A DNA stretch of 64,000 bases from Fratercula arctica. Lineage: Eukaryota; Chordata; Aves; Charadriiformes; Alcidae. The first letter of the stretch is position 1, and the number at the start of each line of letters is the position of its first letter. The stretch spans positions 132,579,889 through 132,643,888 of the forward strand of contig CANTUZ010000002.1 in assembly GCA_947846985.1 (NCBI GenBank). The letters are read 5' to 3'. The position numbers and the translations under genes were made by a program. Shown here piece by piece: positions 1 to 14,011 of the stretch. Below the pieces are notes generated by a model, which was not told the DNA's origin, made no database searches, and worked only from the letters and a program-made list of their open reading frames with translations.

Positions 1-3000
1 GAATCTATACAACTATTAACAACTTCATGATCAGACAGAAATATATAAAGGACAGGTATCTCCATATTACAGGCCGTAAACCAATCCCAACCTCTACATT
101 AGAATAAAGTCCAAAACCATCAAGATTTTTATTATTTTATATAATTTCTCCTAAATAACACAAATGAGGTAACATTCTTAATCCTCACAAAACTTAATCT
201 GCCTGTCTTTAATTGCTATGAAATTATCTTTCAGAGAGATAAATAATTTGCCTTTTAAGTTACATGTTGGCCAATTGTACACTGACGCATCAAGTTCCAC
301 TGCTTAGAGTGTACTGAAAAAAGTCCTCACATCTCTGTAAATAAGTGGACTCTTCTTTTTAAAATATTAATATTGTAAATAATCATAATGAAATTCATTA
401 AGGCCAACATTATTTATACACTTCTTTCACATGTTTTTTTTTTTTTTAATTAAGAAAACCTCGTGTTTACATTTCATATCAACATTTTTCATGTAGTTGA
501 TCATTATTTTTATCTTTAGTCCTTTTCCTTGTAATATTTTTATTTTAAAGACAGGATCAGCAAGGATCATCCTACAAAAGATATATACAATTGACTACAA
601 CAGTAATAGTGTAGTATTTTTAATACTCATGTGTACATATTTTTCAACAAAATGTAACTTTCTGAAATAAATTCTAAAGGGGTATAAATCAGTGTAGGTC
701 TGATGAAGTTATTTGGCTTTACAGATTAATACCCATTGAAGAGCTAGTATGAAGTCTTGAATGCTAGTTCATGCTAAAAAATATAAATTTATGCATTGTG
801 CAGAATAAAGTCAATTATTTAAAGATTATAATTTATTTAGAACTTCAGAATTAAAAACAAGTCAAAAACATTTGCCTACAACAAATTTTAGCAGTCCTTT
901 TTTACCATTCACCTACATAGATTTGCTGGGGTCTTGCTAGATCTTGACTCACACACCTGCATCATCTCACAGATCCTTTTTTCCTACATATGAATACATG
1001 TATTAGATAACATTTCTATTGTAGATTCTTGGGCATCCCACTACAATTTTCTTCCTTGCTGAAAATTAAAGATATTTTTTAACTTCTATTTCCTACTTCT
1101 TAGATAGCATTAGATCTGTAAACACATTCTCTCACCTGTAACCATCAGTTTTCTTAATAACTTTTGATGAGGAGCATATCAGAGTTATTTTGGAAATTGG
1201 AGTAACTCATGTAAAATAGTTTCTCTGTTATTTAACAGATATTTACTTTTAATATATTCACTTTTAATAAAGACTACTAATCAGTGTTTAGGAACAATTT
1301 TCTTGTGTGTTTTTAACATTTCATACTCATCTAAGTGTTTATAACTCTATTTTATTCAATTAATTTGCAAGTGACTCTAAAGAGTCAGCAATTTTCAGGA
1401 TTATTCCTAAAGTCTTTTTGAAGCATTCCAGTGCTTTTAGTAGATTGGGATGGTTACTCTTCTAATAAAGTAGAAGAAAATAAAAGTGTTAAACAAATAT
1501 TTCTTTTGTATTTGGAAAGAACTAATGCAATGGCTCATAACACATGAGGATGATGAATTTTTCTCCATCAATAACTGGAGGGTTTGTCAAACAATGTCTA
1601 CTAGAGATAAACCTTTTAAATCAGCTGGCTGGAGTAATTTGCATCAAAAAGTAGTAAAAGTGCTGGCAGACCTCTCAGAGTTATTGATATCTATTTTTTT
1701 CAAGCCCTGTGATGTTGATAAAAAAAAAGTATTAACATAGAACAGAATTTATTTTGCTCCAATACTCAAAATTGGCAACCAGATTGACTTAGGTACCTAG
1801 TTTGGCACTAGCCTCATGTAACTTTGGGAAAACCTTGATAACATTTATACAATGGAAGTATAAGTAACAGTAATTAATGTGGTTTTTAAAAAAGATCTAT
1901 TTGGTCAAATAAACTCATTAGAATTTTGATTTCCAAGGAATGTGTGTAGATTTAATATTTTAAATCTTTGATCAACTTTTCACTTGGTAACACATGATAT
2001 TCTAACTAAAAAACGAGCATTAAGAACATATGCAAATGGACTTAAATGCTGGATCTGAAACATTCTCATCATTGATTGCCAGTAGTTCTAACAGGAATTT
2101 GTAAGGATACAATATTTTCTAGTTGTCTTATCTATGATTTGAAAGTAAATATAAAGTTACTGTAAATAAAATAAAGTTGTGTTGTAAGAAGCAATATCTG
2201 CTATATCTAAGGAACAGGACACTGAGTCCTGAAAAGTGGTGATTTGGAGAATAATCTAGTGGTTATATGGGCAAGCAACTCAACGTCAACATCAAAGGCA
2301 ACATAATGACAAAGTAAAGTGACACATTTCTTTTGGAGAACATTACATTTTTGATGTGTAAGTAGAGGAATCATGGAAAAGGATGCAGTGATTTTGTCGT
2401 CATATAAGATATTGGTGGGACTGATAGAAAAATTGGAAAGGGTTTGGGAATGAAGTGGGAAATAATTCAAATACTGCAGAAAGCATCTTACAGTGGTAGA
2501 CAACTATAACCCAATCTGCTTTCTTTTTCAAAAAATACATTGTGTGGTGACTTATGCACCAATACACTCACTAGAAGGAAATATCAGAAAGCAAAACTTT
2601 CTTTAATCTAATTGAAAAAGGCATAAAAACCTTGACATTGAAGATAGTAAGTTTTAAAGAAGAGAGGCACGCTTTTAAAAAGTAAGCATGACTTTCCACA
2701 AAAGGGAAATTGGGCACTCATCTTACTGCCTGTTTACAGGGAGGAAGCATCAGTCATTTCTTTTCTTCCAAGATTTCTCACTCTTCTCCCCTTGAAAGAA
2801 TTCAATTTTTGCTGTACATGTCAGCTACCATCCTCCAGACCCGGCACACTCTCGTTTGCTTCCTACCATAACTTTTATATTTACTTTGGCATCAAGGACG
2901 TCAGGGACATCAATGATCACTATGGCGAACTATGGAGAAAAAAAAAGATCTACAGAAATGTGGTAAACATATAGTTGTCAGCAATGTCTATTAGTCAAGT

Positions 3001-6000
3001 TCCTAATTAGTTATTTGATGTATGGGAAATTTATATGTGTTTTTAGTAAACAACAGATGGATGAACAGAAGTATGACATCGAGTAAATTATCGGTTTTAC
3101 CACCCTTTTAAACTGACACAATTGTTTTTAATAATTCCACCTGTTCTGTGGCAGAATTTTTCGGTGTTCCTTTTAGATGACAAAGTAGCTTACACAAAAG
3201 GGATAAAGGGTTCACTGTGGTTAGAAGAAAGGTGATGAAAATAGAAGTTTACATATGAGTTGACTTCATTCAGATTATGTAGTTTGACAGAAGTGGATAT
3301 GGGAACTGGTAAGAATCCTGCAGGTGGAAATTGTGGCCTACTCAGAGAAACATGGATCTTGGCATCAGGAAAGGGGTAGAGAATATATAAAATCTGGTAA
3401 GGAAATTTTCAGCATTTCAATTTTACTCGGTATTGTAAGCCTAAAATGGAAGAAAACTATAAAAACTGATTCATTAAAAAAATCTTAAAAAAAAATAGTT
3501 TTCTTTCAGCATGCTTGCTTTGGGTAAGAAATTCCATTGAATTCATAAAACATTTAGCTATTTTTGCCTTTCTGACTGTATGAAATAATTCTGCTGTCTT
3601 CTGGTCAACTTACTTGGTAGAGGATAGTTAGGGGTCAAACAGAAGATATCAAACTAGTGGTGAGGATGAGATGGGGTAGAAAGGGATGAGTTATTTATGA
3701 ATAAAGAAAGAATGTATCTTCTGATTTGAGAAGAATTCTGATACCACCCAACTGACAGCATCATTAGAATATTCAGAGGTTTTCTCCTCAGCTTGCTTTC
3801 AGAGTTTGTAGTAAGAAATGACAGGTTCTTTTACTGCGATTGAGGACCAGAGACTGTCCGTGAACAAAATAAGTGTAAAGAAGGCAGCAGATATCTCACT
3901 TCCATATTTTATATAAAGAAATTAATGTATATTTTCATCTATATAACATTATCTATATTTTAACTTTATGTCTGTCATTTAGAAATTGGGATTTTAAATA
4001 CGTGCATGAAAAAACCAGAAGAAAGTGGGAACTAGAAACGGTATTTTATTTTAATTCAAATGGAAATTGTCTCGGTGAAGGCAGGGATGATAACAATGAA
4101 AAAGGTCTGATGTGACTTCCTTTCCAAAAAATAGGGTCTGAACCTCTTCAGTGATCACCTTTCTTCTCAGTGATCTTGGCATTACCAATCTTCTTACTCA
4201 TACAGTTTTACATCATCCTTCATTTCTAGACTTTGTTCAGCCAGATCTGCTTTTAGAGAGTATACACATATATCAAATGTAGTCACCTACTTTTCTTTAA
4301 TAGATTACTCTGGAAGAAAATTATTCTCATGGATGAGGTACCAGCTTGGCCCACTGATGTATGAGTATATTTTAAACCATTCTGTGATTTTGTGTAAATA
4401 AAGAGCTTTGTGTAGAAAACTGCATATGCAAAGAGTAGTATAAATTTCTCTTTTTCTAACTTTGTGAATAACAGAACAAACAAGAAAATGATCCAGCAAA
4501 AGTTGTTGTGTGGCGTTCCTTTATCACTTCCCTCATATATTGTAAAAGACATAATTTCATAATGTTTTGCAGAGTGTGATTTACACTGACTTTTAGTTTT
4601 TCATCTTGAAAGCAAATCTAACAATGAAACACAGAAACATAGTCTTTTTGCTTTTTCTTCCAAAATTACCCTTAAAATAATCCTCCATATTCTCTCCTGG
4701 ACTAAACAGGAGTCATCATTGAGAGTGAAACTACTATCAGTAATCACAGATGAACAAAGACGTGTCCAAACATATTAAGAGCAGAAGCAGGGATATCCCA
4801 ATGCTCAGATAATGAATGTTAGTTCTCTCTAGAGGAAAAGCTCCCAGTCTATACTTTGGCACTGTTCCAAGTCTGGGGAGAGAAAACAGCTCCATATGTG
4901 TACTGAAAATTATCTAGTGAAGATTTAACTCAAATAGAAAAGAAAGTCAATTGTTTTAAAAATATGAAGTGAAGTATATGGACTTTTGCAAGATTTTTTT
5001 GAAATGAAAAAAAAAAAAGATGGAAATATTTGTAAGCTTGAAGAACTTTTTCAGGGTATTTTTAAAGTTAGAAAATATTCAACAAAATATTGTTAAATGC
5101 TTAAGCAATTTTCTATCTCTTTTGCGACCAAATAGTTTAAAACTTTGTTTATAAGTTCACAATCTTGTTTTAAGAGAAACAAAAGCTGGTTAAGAACATA
5201 TTTCCTAGATAAACCAAAAATCAATTATATTTCTTGATGTTTGTTTTGGGGTCTTTTTTTTTTTTTTTATTTTAACTGGTGCTCTTAATACCTTTGTACG
5301 ACACTTATACGGCCCCAAAAATGAGATCTAGTATAGCTCTGCGATCCATATATCAAAGTACAGAACCGTGTTTTTGGAGATATGCCCATATAAAAGGCTT
5401 TCTCTGACATTAAGAAGTTTGTGAGGGGTATAAAGAATACTATATTACACTTTGTCAGCACTTCCTTCTCACTGTTTGATAGTTTCTGTAGTAAGACTGT
5501 TTTGCTGAAAAATTATGGTATGCTAAATAGGACTGGGGCTTCAAATCATTTCTTAACTGGTAGCTGTATAGCGCATTTAAGAACATTGACACATGATTCA
5601 GAGTTTCTTGTACTACCACTGTTTCTTTTTTTTCTTTTCTGTGTCACTAGAACTTTAGAAGTAGAATGTTCACGTAAGAACTCAGGTAGATTCTGTTTCT
5701 TTGTATTTATTATAAGAGCACCCACAAGGCACCATGTGTTTTCCAATCAAATTAAATCAAAATTCTTTCTCTGTAGAACACACATTCTAAAAAAAAATTA
5801 ATACTGTTCTGATAGTGGGTTTGATTTATTTATGTATCCAGTGAGAAGCAGGTTTTTTTTCCTCGTTGGAGTGGTTACCATTAACAATTTTTCAGTGGCG
5901 CTTGCAAGTAAGACACATTACATTACCACATTACCACTATATTGACAGTAGTTCCTTGCTATTTCTTTCACAGTGTATCTGCAATAATGGGACTACCGTA

Positions 6001-6254
6001 TAAATGATATTTAGTTGCATCTCTTAAAAGCAAAACTAGAGAGTTAATGGCAACCAACTCTGTTTTGGAGGTAATTTTCCTTCTAAAACAAAGGAAACTT
6101 TGGTATTTTTCTGTGCCCTTTACATATAGGATGACTTCTTTAATGCGTTACTCTTGGTTACATTTTTTCAGGTCAAAGTCACTTAAATAAATATGTCTAG
6201 CGTGCAAAATAAAATATTGTAACAAATTTATATGCTGCTGGTTTCCTGATACAG
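1..6254. other. no gene seen
   Basis: AT-rich, unique-looking sequence with poly-T/A runs (for example 430-447, 5,252-5,268). ORFs at 1,486, 2,207, 4,283 and 5,421 lack codon bias and recognisable content, and I see no convincing exon. Confidence 0.7.
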
Positions 6255-6600
6255 AATTGTGACAGTAGACAAATCAAGTTTTATAGGGAGCCAGTATGGA
6301 GCTATACTACAATATGATTCCAATTACCTCGTACATAGCAACATCACGGTAGCCATTTTATTCTGCTGCATCACTAAAGGGAAGAGGGAATGGGGTCAAA
6401 CTTTTCTACCTTTCATTCGTCTTCTACCGCTAGTTGCTGCTAGTCAATTGGTCAATGAGGACCTTAATGACAATTAGAGAAAGACGCTTCCTTGCTGAAA
6501 TGGTAACTGCCCCATGGTCACCCGTCCAGATACACCTCCGTCTTCCTCCTTAATCTGCTCAGCAGAAGCAAGCTCCTTTGCCCCATGAAAAATGAGGAAA
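6255..6600. promoter_or_regulatory. candidate conserved non-coding element
   Basis: The segment has more balanced composition than its flanks and includes AGTCAATTGGTCAATGAGGA and CCTTAATGACAATTAGAGAA (homeodomain-type cores), followed by GCCCCATGGTCACCCGTCC. The 72-codon ORF across it looks fortuitous. A tandem AAAATGAGG duplication sits at its right edge near 6,587-6,610. Confidence 0.22.
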
Positions 6601-7029
6601 AATGAGGAAAAAATCCTACTCTTCCACCATATTGGGCTTTAATGGCAACAACAGAGTTTGAGGTACAGGTTGGCATAAGGGCTGATTTTCCTCTTATTTA
6701 TCATATTGACACCAACTATTTCTTGATCCTGAAAAATTCTTTTTCTTGATAGTCTTACTAGTTTCTTGCCCATCTATTTACTGTCTTTTTTTTTTTTATT
6801 TTTTTTTTTTATTTACACTCCTTACAATGGTAGGTTTAAATTTTTCGCAAAAGTTTTTCAACTAGTATGATCACTCAGGTTATGGCTATGATCCAGTTAG
6901 CTATCACTGGTTTACAGGAAGCTGTTAAGAAAAGATACTGGAGCCAGATTCCTTCTCAAAATGAAATCTAGTTCAGAAGATGTTGAAGGCATCTCTATAT
7001 CCATCATAAATGTGGAAGCACGTCAAATG

Positions 7030-7030
<1 letters not shown>

Positions 7031-7066
<36 letters not shown>
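7031..7066. repeat. (TA)18 microsatellite
   Basis: Eighteen perfect TA units. The run is long enough to be length-variable between individuals. An ORF reading through it (YIYIYI) is an artefact of the repeat. Confidence 0.99.
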
Positions 7067-7068
<2 letters not shown>

Positions 7069-10019
7069 TGGTTGTGGTGTTTTGGTGGAGGGGGGCTGTT
7101 AGAATTGAGCAATATTGGTTGTAACCTTTATTCAAGTAGATTCAGATATTTCTGCCTGCTATCCAGGCCTCTTATGAACACCCCTCTGTTATCTGTAATG
7201 GCCTTTTATGAATACTGGATAATAGCTAATGAAAGTTCTACTTTAACAATTAAATAATGAAAAATTGCAGTAAGTTTTTTTTCTATAAACACTGTGCAGA
7301 GTCCTTTTTTACTTACTTCTGCCAAGAAACAGGCCAAGAAAACTGGCTTCAAATATATTAAAAATGTCCAAATAGGTTTATAATACCAAATATTGCATTA
7401 GCAACTTTCAAGAAAAGAATAGACCTTAAAAGGTGTTAAATAGCTGAAACTGTTAATGCAGTGCTACTTAGCTCTAAATGCACTGAAGTTAGCAAAGTAT
7501 TTTAGTAAACTGAAGGGTAACTATCTACTGCCTATTGTTTCTCTCTTAAATTTAAATTCATAAGATCACCCAGACAGAAATGAAAAGGCAGAGAAAAGAT
7601 TGTGCTTTAAAAGACTTTTTTTCTTTTTTTCCTGTATTAGAAACTGGAGTAGATATCATGGGAAAGAAAATCAAGAAACAGCAGATGTCATGTGTCACTT
7701 TTACAGTTATTGATACTAAGCAAGTAGCAGTTCGAATCCATTGAGATTCAGTATTGTATGTTTATGGGTTTATTTAAATTGTTAAAATGGAATACTTTTA
7801 TGCCTTTAAATATTTTATGATTCACGGCATTTATGTTTTAGAATCTTATCCATGTGCCTTGTGTAATGGTAGATTTTTTCAGCAGCTTTTATTTGTTTTA
7901 AGATAGAAGCAAATTACACCTTTAAACCATAGATGACAGAAGGAAAAAATAATGGGAAGATAGAAGAGTAAATGTATTCGTGAGATGACTAAATGTTGCA
8001 TGCATGAAGCAAAGACACATCCTGAGCGTTCAAGGATTCCCAAATAAGTAGAATGGTGTGAATTAGGAAAATTTTATTTTCACCTGTAACTGTAGCATAA
8101 ATCGAGTCAAATGAAGTATAGAAGGCTTTGTGGTTTCAATATTTTTATATACCATTACATCTTTTTTCCCTGTAACTTTTAATAAGGTAGAGGAAATATT
8201 TTAGTTAGCCCATAGCATTTTTGTCATTTAAAAATACAGTTTTGAAGATGTGCCTGAATTAATTAAGCTTTGACGTGTCAAAGGAATCCACATTTTTAAG
8301 GGCACTAAGACTTTGTTCTAAATTTCATTGAGAAAGCGGAAAGTAGAACAATTGTCCATACCGGTACATACCTGAGCATCAGTCCTAGCAAAATAAATCA
8401 CAGTCTTCAGAAAAAAAGAAATGTTGTAACTTGGAGTACTTTTATTACATTGCCACCATCCATCCCTGGCAATTTCCCACTGGGCAATCTGGCAATGTGC
8501 TATTCTATAATAAAAATATCCTTTCTTTTCTTTTGTTTTACTCTTCCTGGTCATAATTGTTGCTTTATGGGAGTGACTGGGAAAGATCACAAACTCTGGA
8601 AGAATGGGGGAGATGAATTTTCCTTTTGGGGAAACAGCATGTCCTGAAAGGAAGACCAGAGAGAAAGTTCACAGCACCACAGTTTCTAGTGGATGGCACA
8701 TTCACTGCATAAAGCTGTGAATCTCCAGGTCAAGAGGAGATGGAAAAATGCTGCGAGGAGCAGGGGCAGCCAGCCAAGCCTGAGAGGAGACAGAAGGAAA
8801 TGACCTAGCAAGGGAACACTGGATTTTGGTGGAGTTTGCTGCAGATCAGAGTGACGTTCACCAACTAAGCCTAGAAATCAAGCCTAGAAAACAGACCCTT
8901 CCTGCAAGGGCTCAATGAGCAAGAAAAGCTGATTACAAACATTTCTTATATTTGCTTTTTCTTTCCTACTTATCCTGATTCCCTGCTGTTTAAGAGAAGA
9001 AATTCCAATTACCCTGTTTGGGATTCTAATAATAACAGGCTTTTTTAGGTGAAAATTCCTGCAGTTTTCTTTGAAGAGTCTCCTGCAGTGGTACATGTGG
9101 TTGAAATGGGTCCTACCAAACCTTGAGTTAGTTATGATGGCTAAATGCATTTGACATGAGTGCCCATCATATGGACGTAAACATCTAAGGCTGTAGTGGC
9201 AGCCTACATCAACGTCAATAGCGGCTGCTGCATTGCCAGACTTTCTCGTGTCCCCCAGCACACGTTTCCACCCTTCTCCTGTGCTGGCTTTGGATCGTGT
9301 CAGACTGTGCCAAACTGCTTCAGCATGCTAACCTAGCAGAAAATTATTTTGTTTTGTCTTAAATGTGTGCGCTTAAATAGTTTCTAGCAGAGTCAGATGG
9401 AGGGCAGAAAGTCAAGAGAGGACATGTTAGGTGGCAGTGGCAGCTAGCGTTTAGATTAATCTGAGCTACTGTGGAAATGTGCTAGGGATCTACACTGCCT
9501 ATGTTTTTTGAGATATCTGCTTTGACTTCTTAACATTTTTTTTCTTAACAATCCATCCTGCAATAGATTCACAGAGGAGTCATAATTGGCATACATATGC
9601 CCTTATTTTTTTTTAACTCAGATGACATTTGTGCATATAAACAATTTTGACGGTTTAACCACATATGCTTCTTAACTTGTGTCTTTAATATTTTGTGTAC
9701 TGCTACATGTATATACTGGAAAATAGCAATTAGTAAACTCCGTGACATATTTCTTCGTTCATAGATTGACATACAATAATCCAGATCATCAGTGAACGTA
9801 ATACAGATTTGAAACAACTGAAAAGTACAATAGTTTCTCACAAACATGTTGCTTCTAGTTAAATGTAGGGAAATAGAGGTAAAAACTTGAAAATTCTCAA
9901 AATGTATGAAACTTTTGAATTCCTCTAAAATCGTATAAAGTAAATAAAAAAGGAAATTATCTCAGCAATCACATCAGAATTTAAATATACTAGTTTTCTA
10001 CTTCAGAAAAAACTTAATT
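7067..10019. other. no gene seen
   Basis: AT-rich sequence with a slightly GC-richer patch at 8,640-8,900. ORFs up to 125 codons (8,884-9,261, minus strand) are not recognisable as protein. A tRNA B-box-like string at 7,729 has no folding tRNA around it. Confidence 0.65.
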
Positions 10020-10560
10020 GTCTGCCACCATATTCATCTGCCATGTTTTGATTGAACCAATTATGTCTGCTTGTTACGTTGTTCATTATTTGTTCAAGAA
10101 CAATTTCACATTCACCATTCCATGCTTGTCTGAAAGATGGCATTAAGAAAACCTGAAATATAAAACAGCGTTTTGGTCATTTTATTTCCAATTTGAATTT
10201 CAAAACCTTTTCAACATTCACTACACTGCATGGCCTCCACTTCAACAATGCTTAATCCTTAAATGTGTTGCATTTCTGTTTTGCAAAATGAACTCAAGAG
10301 GATGTAAAACATTTTCACTGAGGAATGTCTTTCTTAAAACTAGGAGTTCAATACAACCTGTATTTGAGCTGCCATCTAAGCAAATAACCCAACTGCCCTG
10401 CAATTTGGTTACAAAATTTGCTGTAAATAAGAAAGTGCCCAGCTGGCACTCTAGCTCGCAGCTTCATCAGATCAGGCAAACTGATGCTAAACTGAATTTT
10501 GCAAGCCTAATATACACAACAGCCTCAAGTCCAATATAAAACACAGTATTAAAGCGCACA
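10020..10560. promoter_or_regulatory. candidate conserved non-coding element
   Basis: A unique, motif-rich stretch with GTTTTGATTGAACCAATTAT, AGAACAATTTCACATTCACC (a SOX-type ACAAT core) and GTGCCCAGCTGGCACT, a 16-base perfect palindrome at 10,436-10,451 holding an E-box CAGCTG. An 83-codon ORF at 10,288-10,539 has no recognisable protein content. No repeat family is apparent. Confidence 0.25.
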
Positions 10561-11879
10561 GACTATTGTTCCTGTAGCACCTAATGGTGGTGGGAGAGAT
10601 ATATGCCAGATCTCTTCCAATGCCAAGCTGCTCCTAACACCAAGCCTCTGGGTAGTTTGGATGGGCAGATCTGTGCTGCCAAAAATACAAGACTTCTGAG
10701 ACCTAAAAGGAAGCAAACCAAACGGAAGCAGGGAGACTTCAAGTCTAATCCCTACTCCCAGAACAATTTTTGTCTTTTATTTCTTCTTCCCAATGACTGT
10801 GTAATATAAACATGCTGATAGTTCAGGAAACAGGAACCAGAAGTTTCTAAAAACTAGTTTTTCTATTCATCCACTTATTCATAGTGATGTGCATCCATAG
10901 CACTTCTTTTTTGCACCCACAGCATGATTTTTCTGTGGTATTCTCTTAGGCAAGAAGGTGAATCTACTGATGCATTATGGATTTGTTAAAACATGAATTA
11001 GAAATTGTGCTTCTTTTAGTGACCTCAAAGGAAAACCTGGATTTTATTAAAGACATGCAGCCAAATTGTTACTAGCTTTTCATCTTTATTCCCCAAAGCA
11101 TAGCAGCAAAGAAAAACTTCACTGTTTAAGGGGAAATCACACAATATGGGTTTGCATAAGCAACATAATAGTCCCTTTTCCAAACTTCTCAGAGCCCATT
11201 GTGTCAGCCTTTCCCCATAAAAAAGTCTTTGGTCTTCCTTCACATTATTTGCATCTCCTTTATATGTCTGCAGGAAACATCTCTTTTTTTTCTTTTTCTT
11301 TTTTTCTTCTTTTTAACAAACACTGAAATTAGCTGAATGAGGAGTTCAAAGTAAAGGCTCTCATCTCCTTTTTTGCTCATAAGCTTCCTCCTTCAAGAAA
11401 ACTTGCTATACTAGGACGGGCATTTCCAGGATTTAAGTTGAGAATATTTGGATGTTGCTGTGTCTTAATAGTAGAGAACTTACTTCAGGCTATTACTGAA
11501 AAATCATCCTTTTTTATACAAAATGCAGTGGATCCATGTTTACTATTTGGTTTAAAAATCAGAAAGCTATCCAAAGTATTACATTACATTGTATTAAAGG
11601 AGTGCTTACAGTACAAAACACCGAGTCCTCTGTTTTCAAGAATATCCTTCAATATAGTCTTTGTCACTTTATTTTACCATATGTCAGAAAGGAAAAAGAA
11701 TGAGAAAAGTTACTGATATACTAATAGGGCGTTACATACCATTTACTACCTTCAACCCCAGAGCAAATAAGCATGAACAATAGATAGATTCTTGTGTTTA
11801 TTGCCTTCGAAACACAAGAGAGCTGTTGAGAAGGATGCTGCAATTTTCAGTTTTATCAGCTGTGCCACAAACTGTTTGT
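10561..11879. other. no gene seen
   Basis: AT-rich sequence with T/C-rich runs (11,281-11,312). The ORFs at 11,025-11,326 and 11,438-11,716 look fortuitous. Confidence 0.65.
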
Positions 11880-12130
11880 CTTCCCCTTATCTTCTAGTGA
11901 AGAGAGGGAGGGGAAAGTTTATTGTGCATTTAAGGAGCGCACCTAAATGCTAGTTTCCCTTGCAATAATTAAGAGAACCCACGGGTTGCTCCACTTGATT
12001 TAATCTATTGCAGAGGAGGCTGACCCCACTGTGAGCTGGCACTGATGCTACATCTGAAGGTAGATAGCAATTTAGGAGTCGTGCCATCTTCTCTCTGTAT
12101 TTGCCAGCTTAAGCACCTGAGTTTAACAAA
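11880..12130. promoter_or_regulatory. candidate conserved non-coding element
   Basis: Unique sequence with GCGCACCTAAATGC, TTGCAATAATTAAGAGAACC and CTTGATTTAATCTATTGCAG, less AT-biased than its surroundings and without repeat or coding signal. This is a judgement from texture only. Confidence 0.2.
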
Positions 12131-13009
12131 TATTCTTTTAATTAACTGAATCCAAGCCATCATTAAATGGTTCTCCTATAGGAATTTAGGTATCTGTCCT
12201 TATCTGTACAGTCAGTAAAGAGAAAGAGGTATCAATAGAGGGCAGTTCAAAGAGCAAGAAATGGTGTTTCTATTTGTCTCCAATGAACAAAGAGGGAGAT
12301 TACAGAGTCTCCAGACATAAGCTTCACCAAAATTAGATGATAAAGTCACACAACCCTGCTGGTCTAAAGGCACAAAACAGGGCAACAAAAAAAAAAAAAA
12401 TTATTAAAGGTAACATATTTCATTAGATAAGCAGTTAGAATCAGATAGGATGAATCCAGGTATCTTGGGGCACTCAGCCAGTCTCCTGCAGAATGTGATC
12501 TGTAAGAAGATCCTGTCTCTCCCAGTGATCCAGCAGAGCCTGTAAGCTAGCTGTCACATTAAAGATTCCAGCACCCCTGCCCATGGCCCATGCTTAACAG
12601 TGACAAACCTCTAGAAATATTCAGATTGGAATCAAGTTTTCTCTGTGGCCTCCCATCAGCAATACGAGACTGAGCTTCAGCAGCTGGAAGAATTAGGAAA
12701 TTGGGTGACCAGGTCAGGCAGGTGACCTACCATACTACTGCCTCCGCTGAAGCTGTAGCCTCCAGAAAAAGAGTGGAGAAGTCGATTAATTTTAAATATC
12801 ACAGTGAATCTAAGACTCTGTTTGCAGAGCTGCAGAGGGCACTGGTACTGCTGTCTGTTTTTCACGTGAGCCCGAGGGCAGCATCTGAAAACATGCAGTT
12901 TCTTTTAAGGAATATTTAAAGGAATTAAAGCCAACAACTGTCCATTCTATTATACCCTTTTTAAAAATGATAAATTTGAGTGTTTTAGTTTTTTTATTTT
13001 AAAATATCG
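12131..13009. other. no gene seen
   Basis: A GC-richer patch at 12,480-12,880 has two opposite ORFs of 62 and 72 codons. It could be an old repeat or regulatory DNA; I cannot assign it. Confidence 0.55.
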
Positions 13010-13340
13010 CTTCAGTAAGTAATGAATTACTAATTCCACAATTACTTTATGTAGCATGAGTAATGTATTGCTTCTGATTTAAAGTAATTACATGAGTCAA
13101 AATTCCTAATTAAATTATGTAATTCTTTACAAGCCATTTTTCAAACTTCAAGTAAGTTTTTGGGTTTTTTTTTTTGTATTTCCTATAAAGCAATTCTGGA
13201 ATTGATTACAAATTTGTTCATTCTGCAAGCAACATCTTTAATTACAAGTGTTTTGAAAAAGTGTTTTCAGGCCAGACTTTTCAGAATTGACTTGAAATTT
13301 TTGATTCTTAACTTGACAAACCAAAAGAACACTTGAATTT
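13010..13340. promoter_or_regulatory. candidate enhancer with clustered homeodomain-type TAAT cores
   Basis: TAAT/ATTA cores are dense: TAATGAATTAC (13,020), CTAATT (13,030), AATTAC (13,040), AGTAATTACATG (13,083), CTAATTAA (13,106), GTAATT (13,119), TGATTACA (13,203) and TTAATTAC (13,238). Such clusters are typical of conserved developmental enhancers bound by homeodomain and POU proteins. AT-rich DNA raises the chance rate of these motifs, so the call is tentative. Confidence 0.3.
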
Positions 13341-14011
13341 TAAGCAGTAAGAATATGTGAAGATTTAATAGCAGATAAAAATGAATACCCACAAAATTAT
13401 AGATTGTCTTTCAGAAATCTTGTCTTTTCAAAAACAATCTGAGAAGGGAGAAAATAGCTGTAGAGCTAGATTACCTTGTGCATCCCTCTAACATGGGCAT
13501 GATAGTCAAACGGGCAAAAGAGGGAGTTAGTATCCATTCTTCATTAATCCCTTTCTCCTTTCATGCCACATAATTCCTCACTTTTAAAGTCTCTCAAAGT
13601 CTTGTCTCCTTTGCAGTCACCCATCATCTAAAGAAAAATGCTGGTAAAACGTAAAGATACCAGTCCACTTGGTACACTGTTTACTAGGAATTTAACAGAG
13701 TGATAGTAACACTATATATTTAAAGCGGTTTGCAGGAATGTTTTTTCCATCTTTCTACCTATTTGCTTAACCTATTGTCTAATATACCATCTTAAAAATT
13801 CCACTAGCTTCCTATCTTAGAAGACAAAATGCTCCACATTTATGGTGAAGTGATACATGAAGATTTCTTTACAAATTTCAGCAGCTTTGAAGGATAAGTT
13901 TCTTACTACTGTGACTGCTGATGTCAACTTCTGTTTTGATGTGTATCCTTGAATAATAAAAATTAATACATTCCTCTCAACAACTAGAAAACTCCATAAC
14001 TCTGTCTGCAA

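Noticed and set aside
5421..5801. 126-codon plus-strand ORF
   Set aside because: Starts without ATG, rich in Phe, Ser and Leu as expected from AT-rich DNA, no motif.
7729..7739. AGTTCGAATCC, close to a tRNA B box
   Set aside because: The flanks do not pair into a T-stem and no A box or acceptor stem fits.
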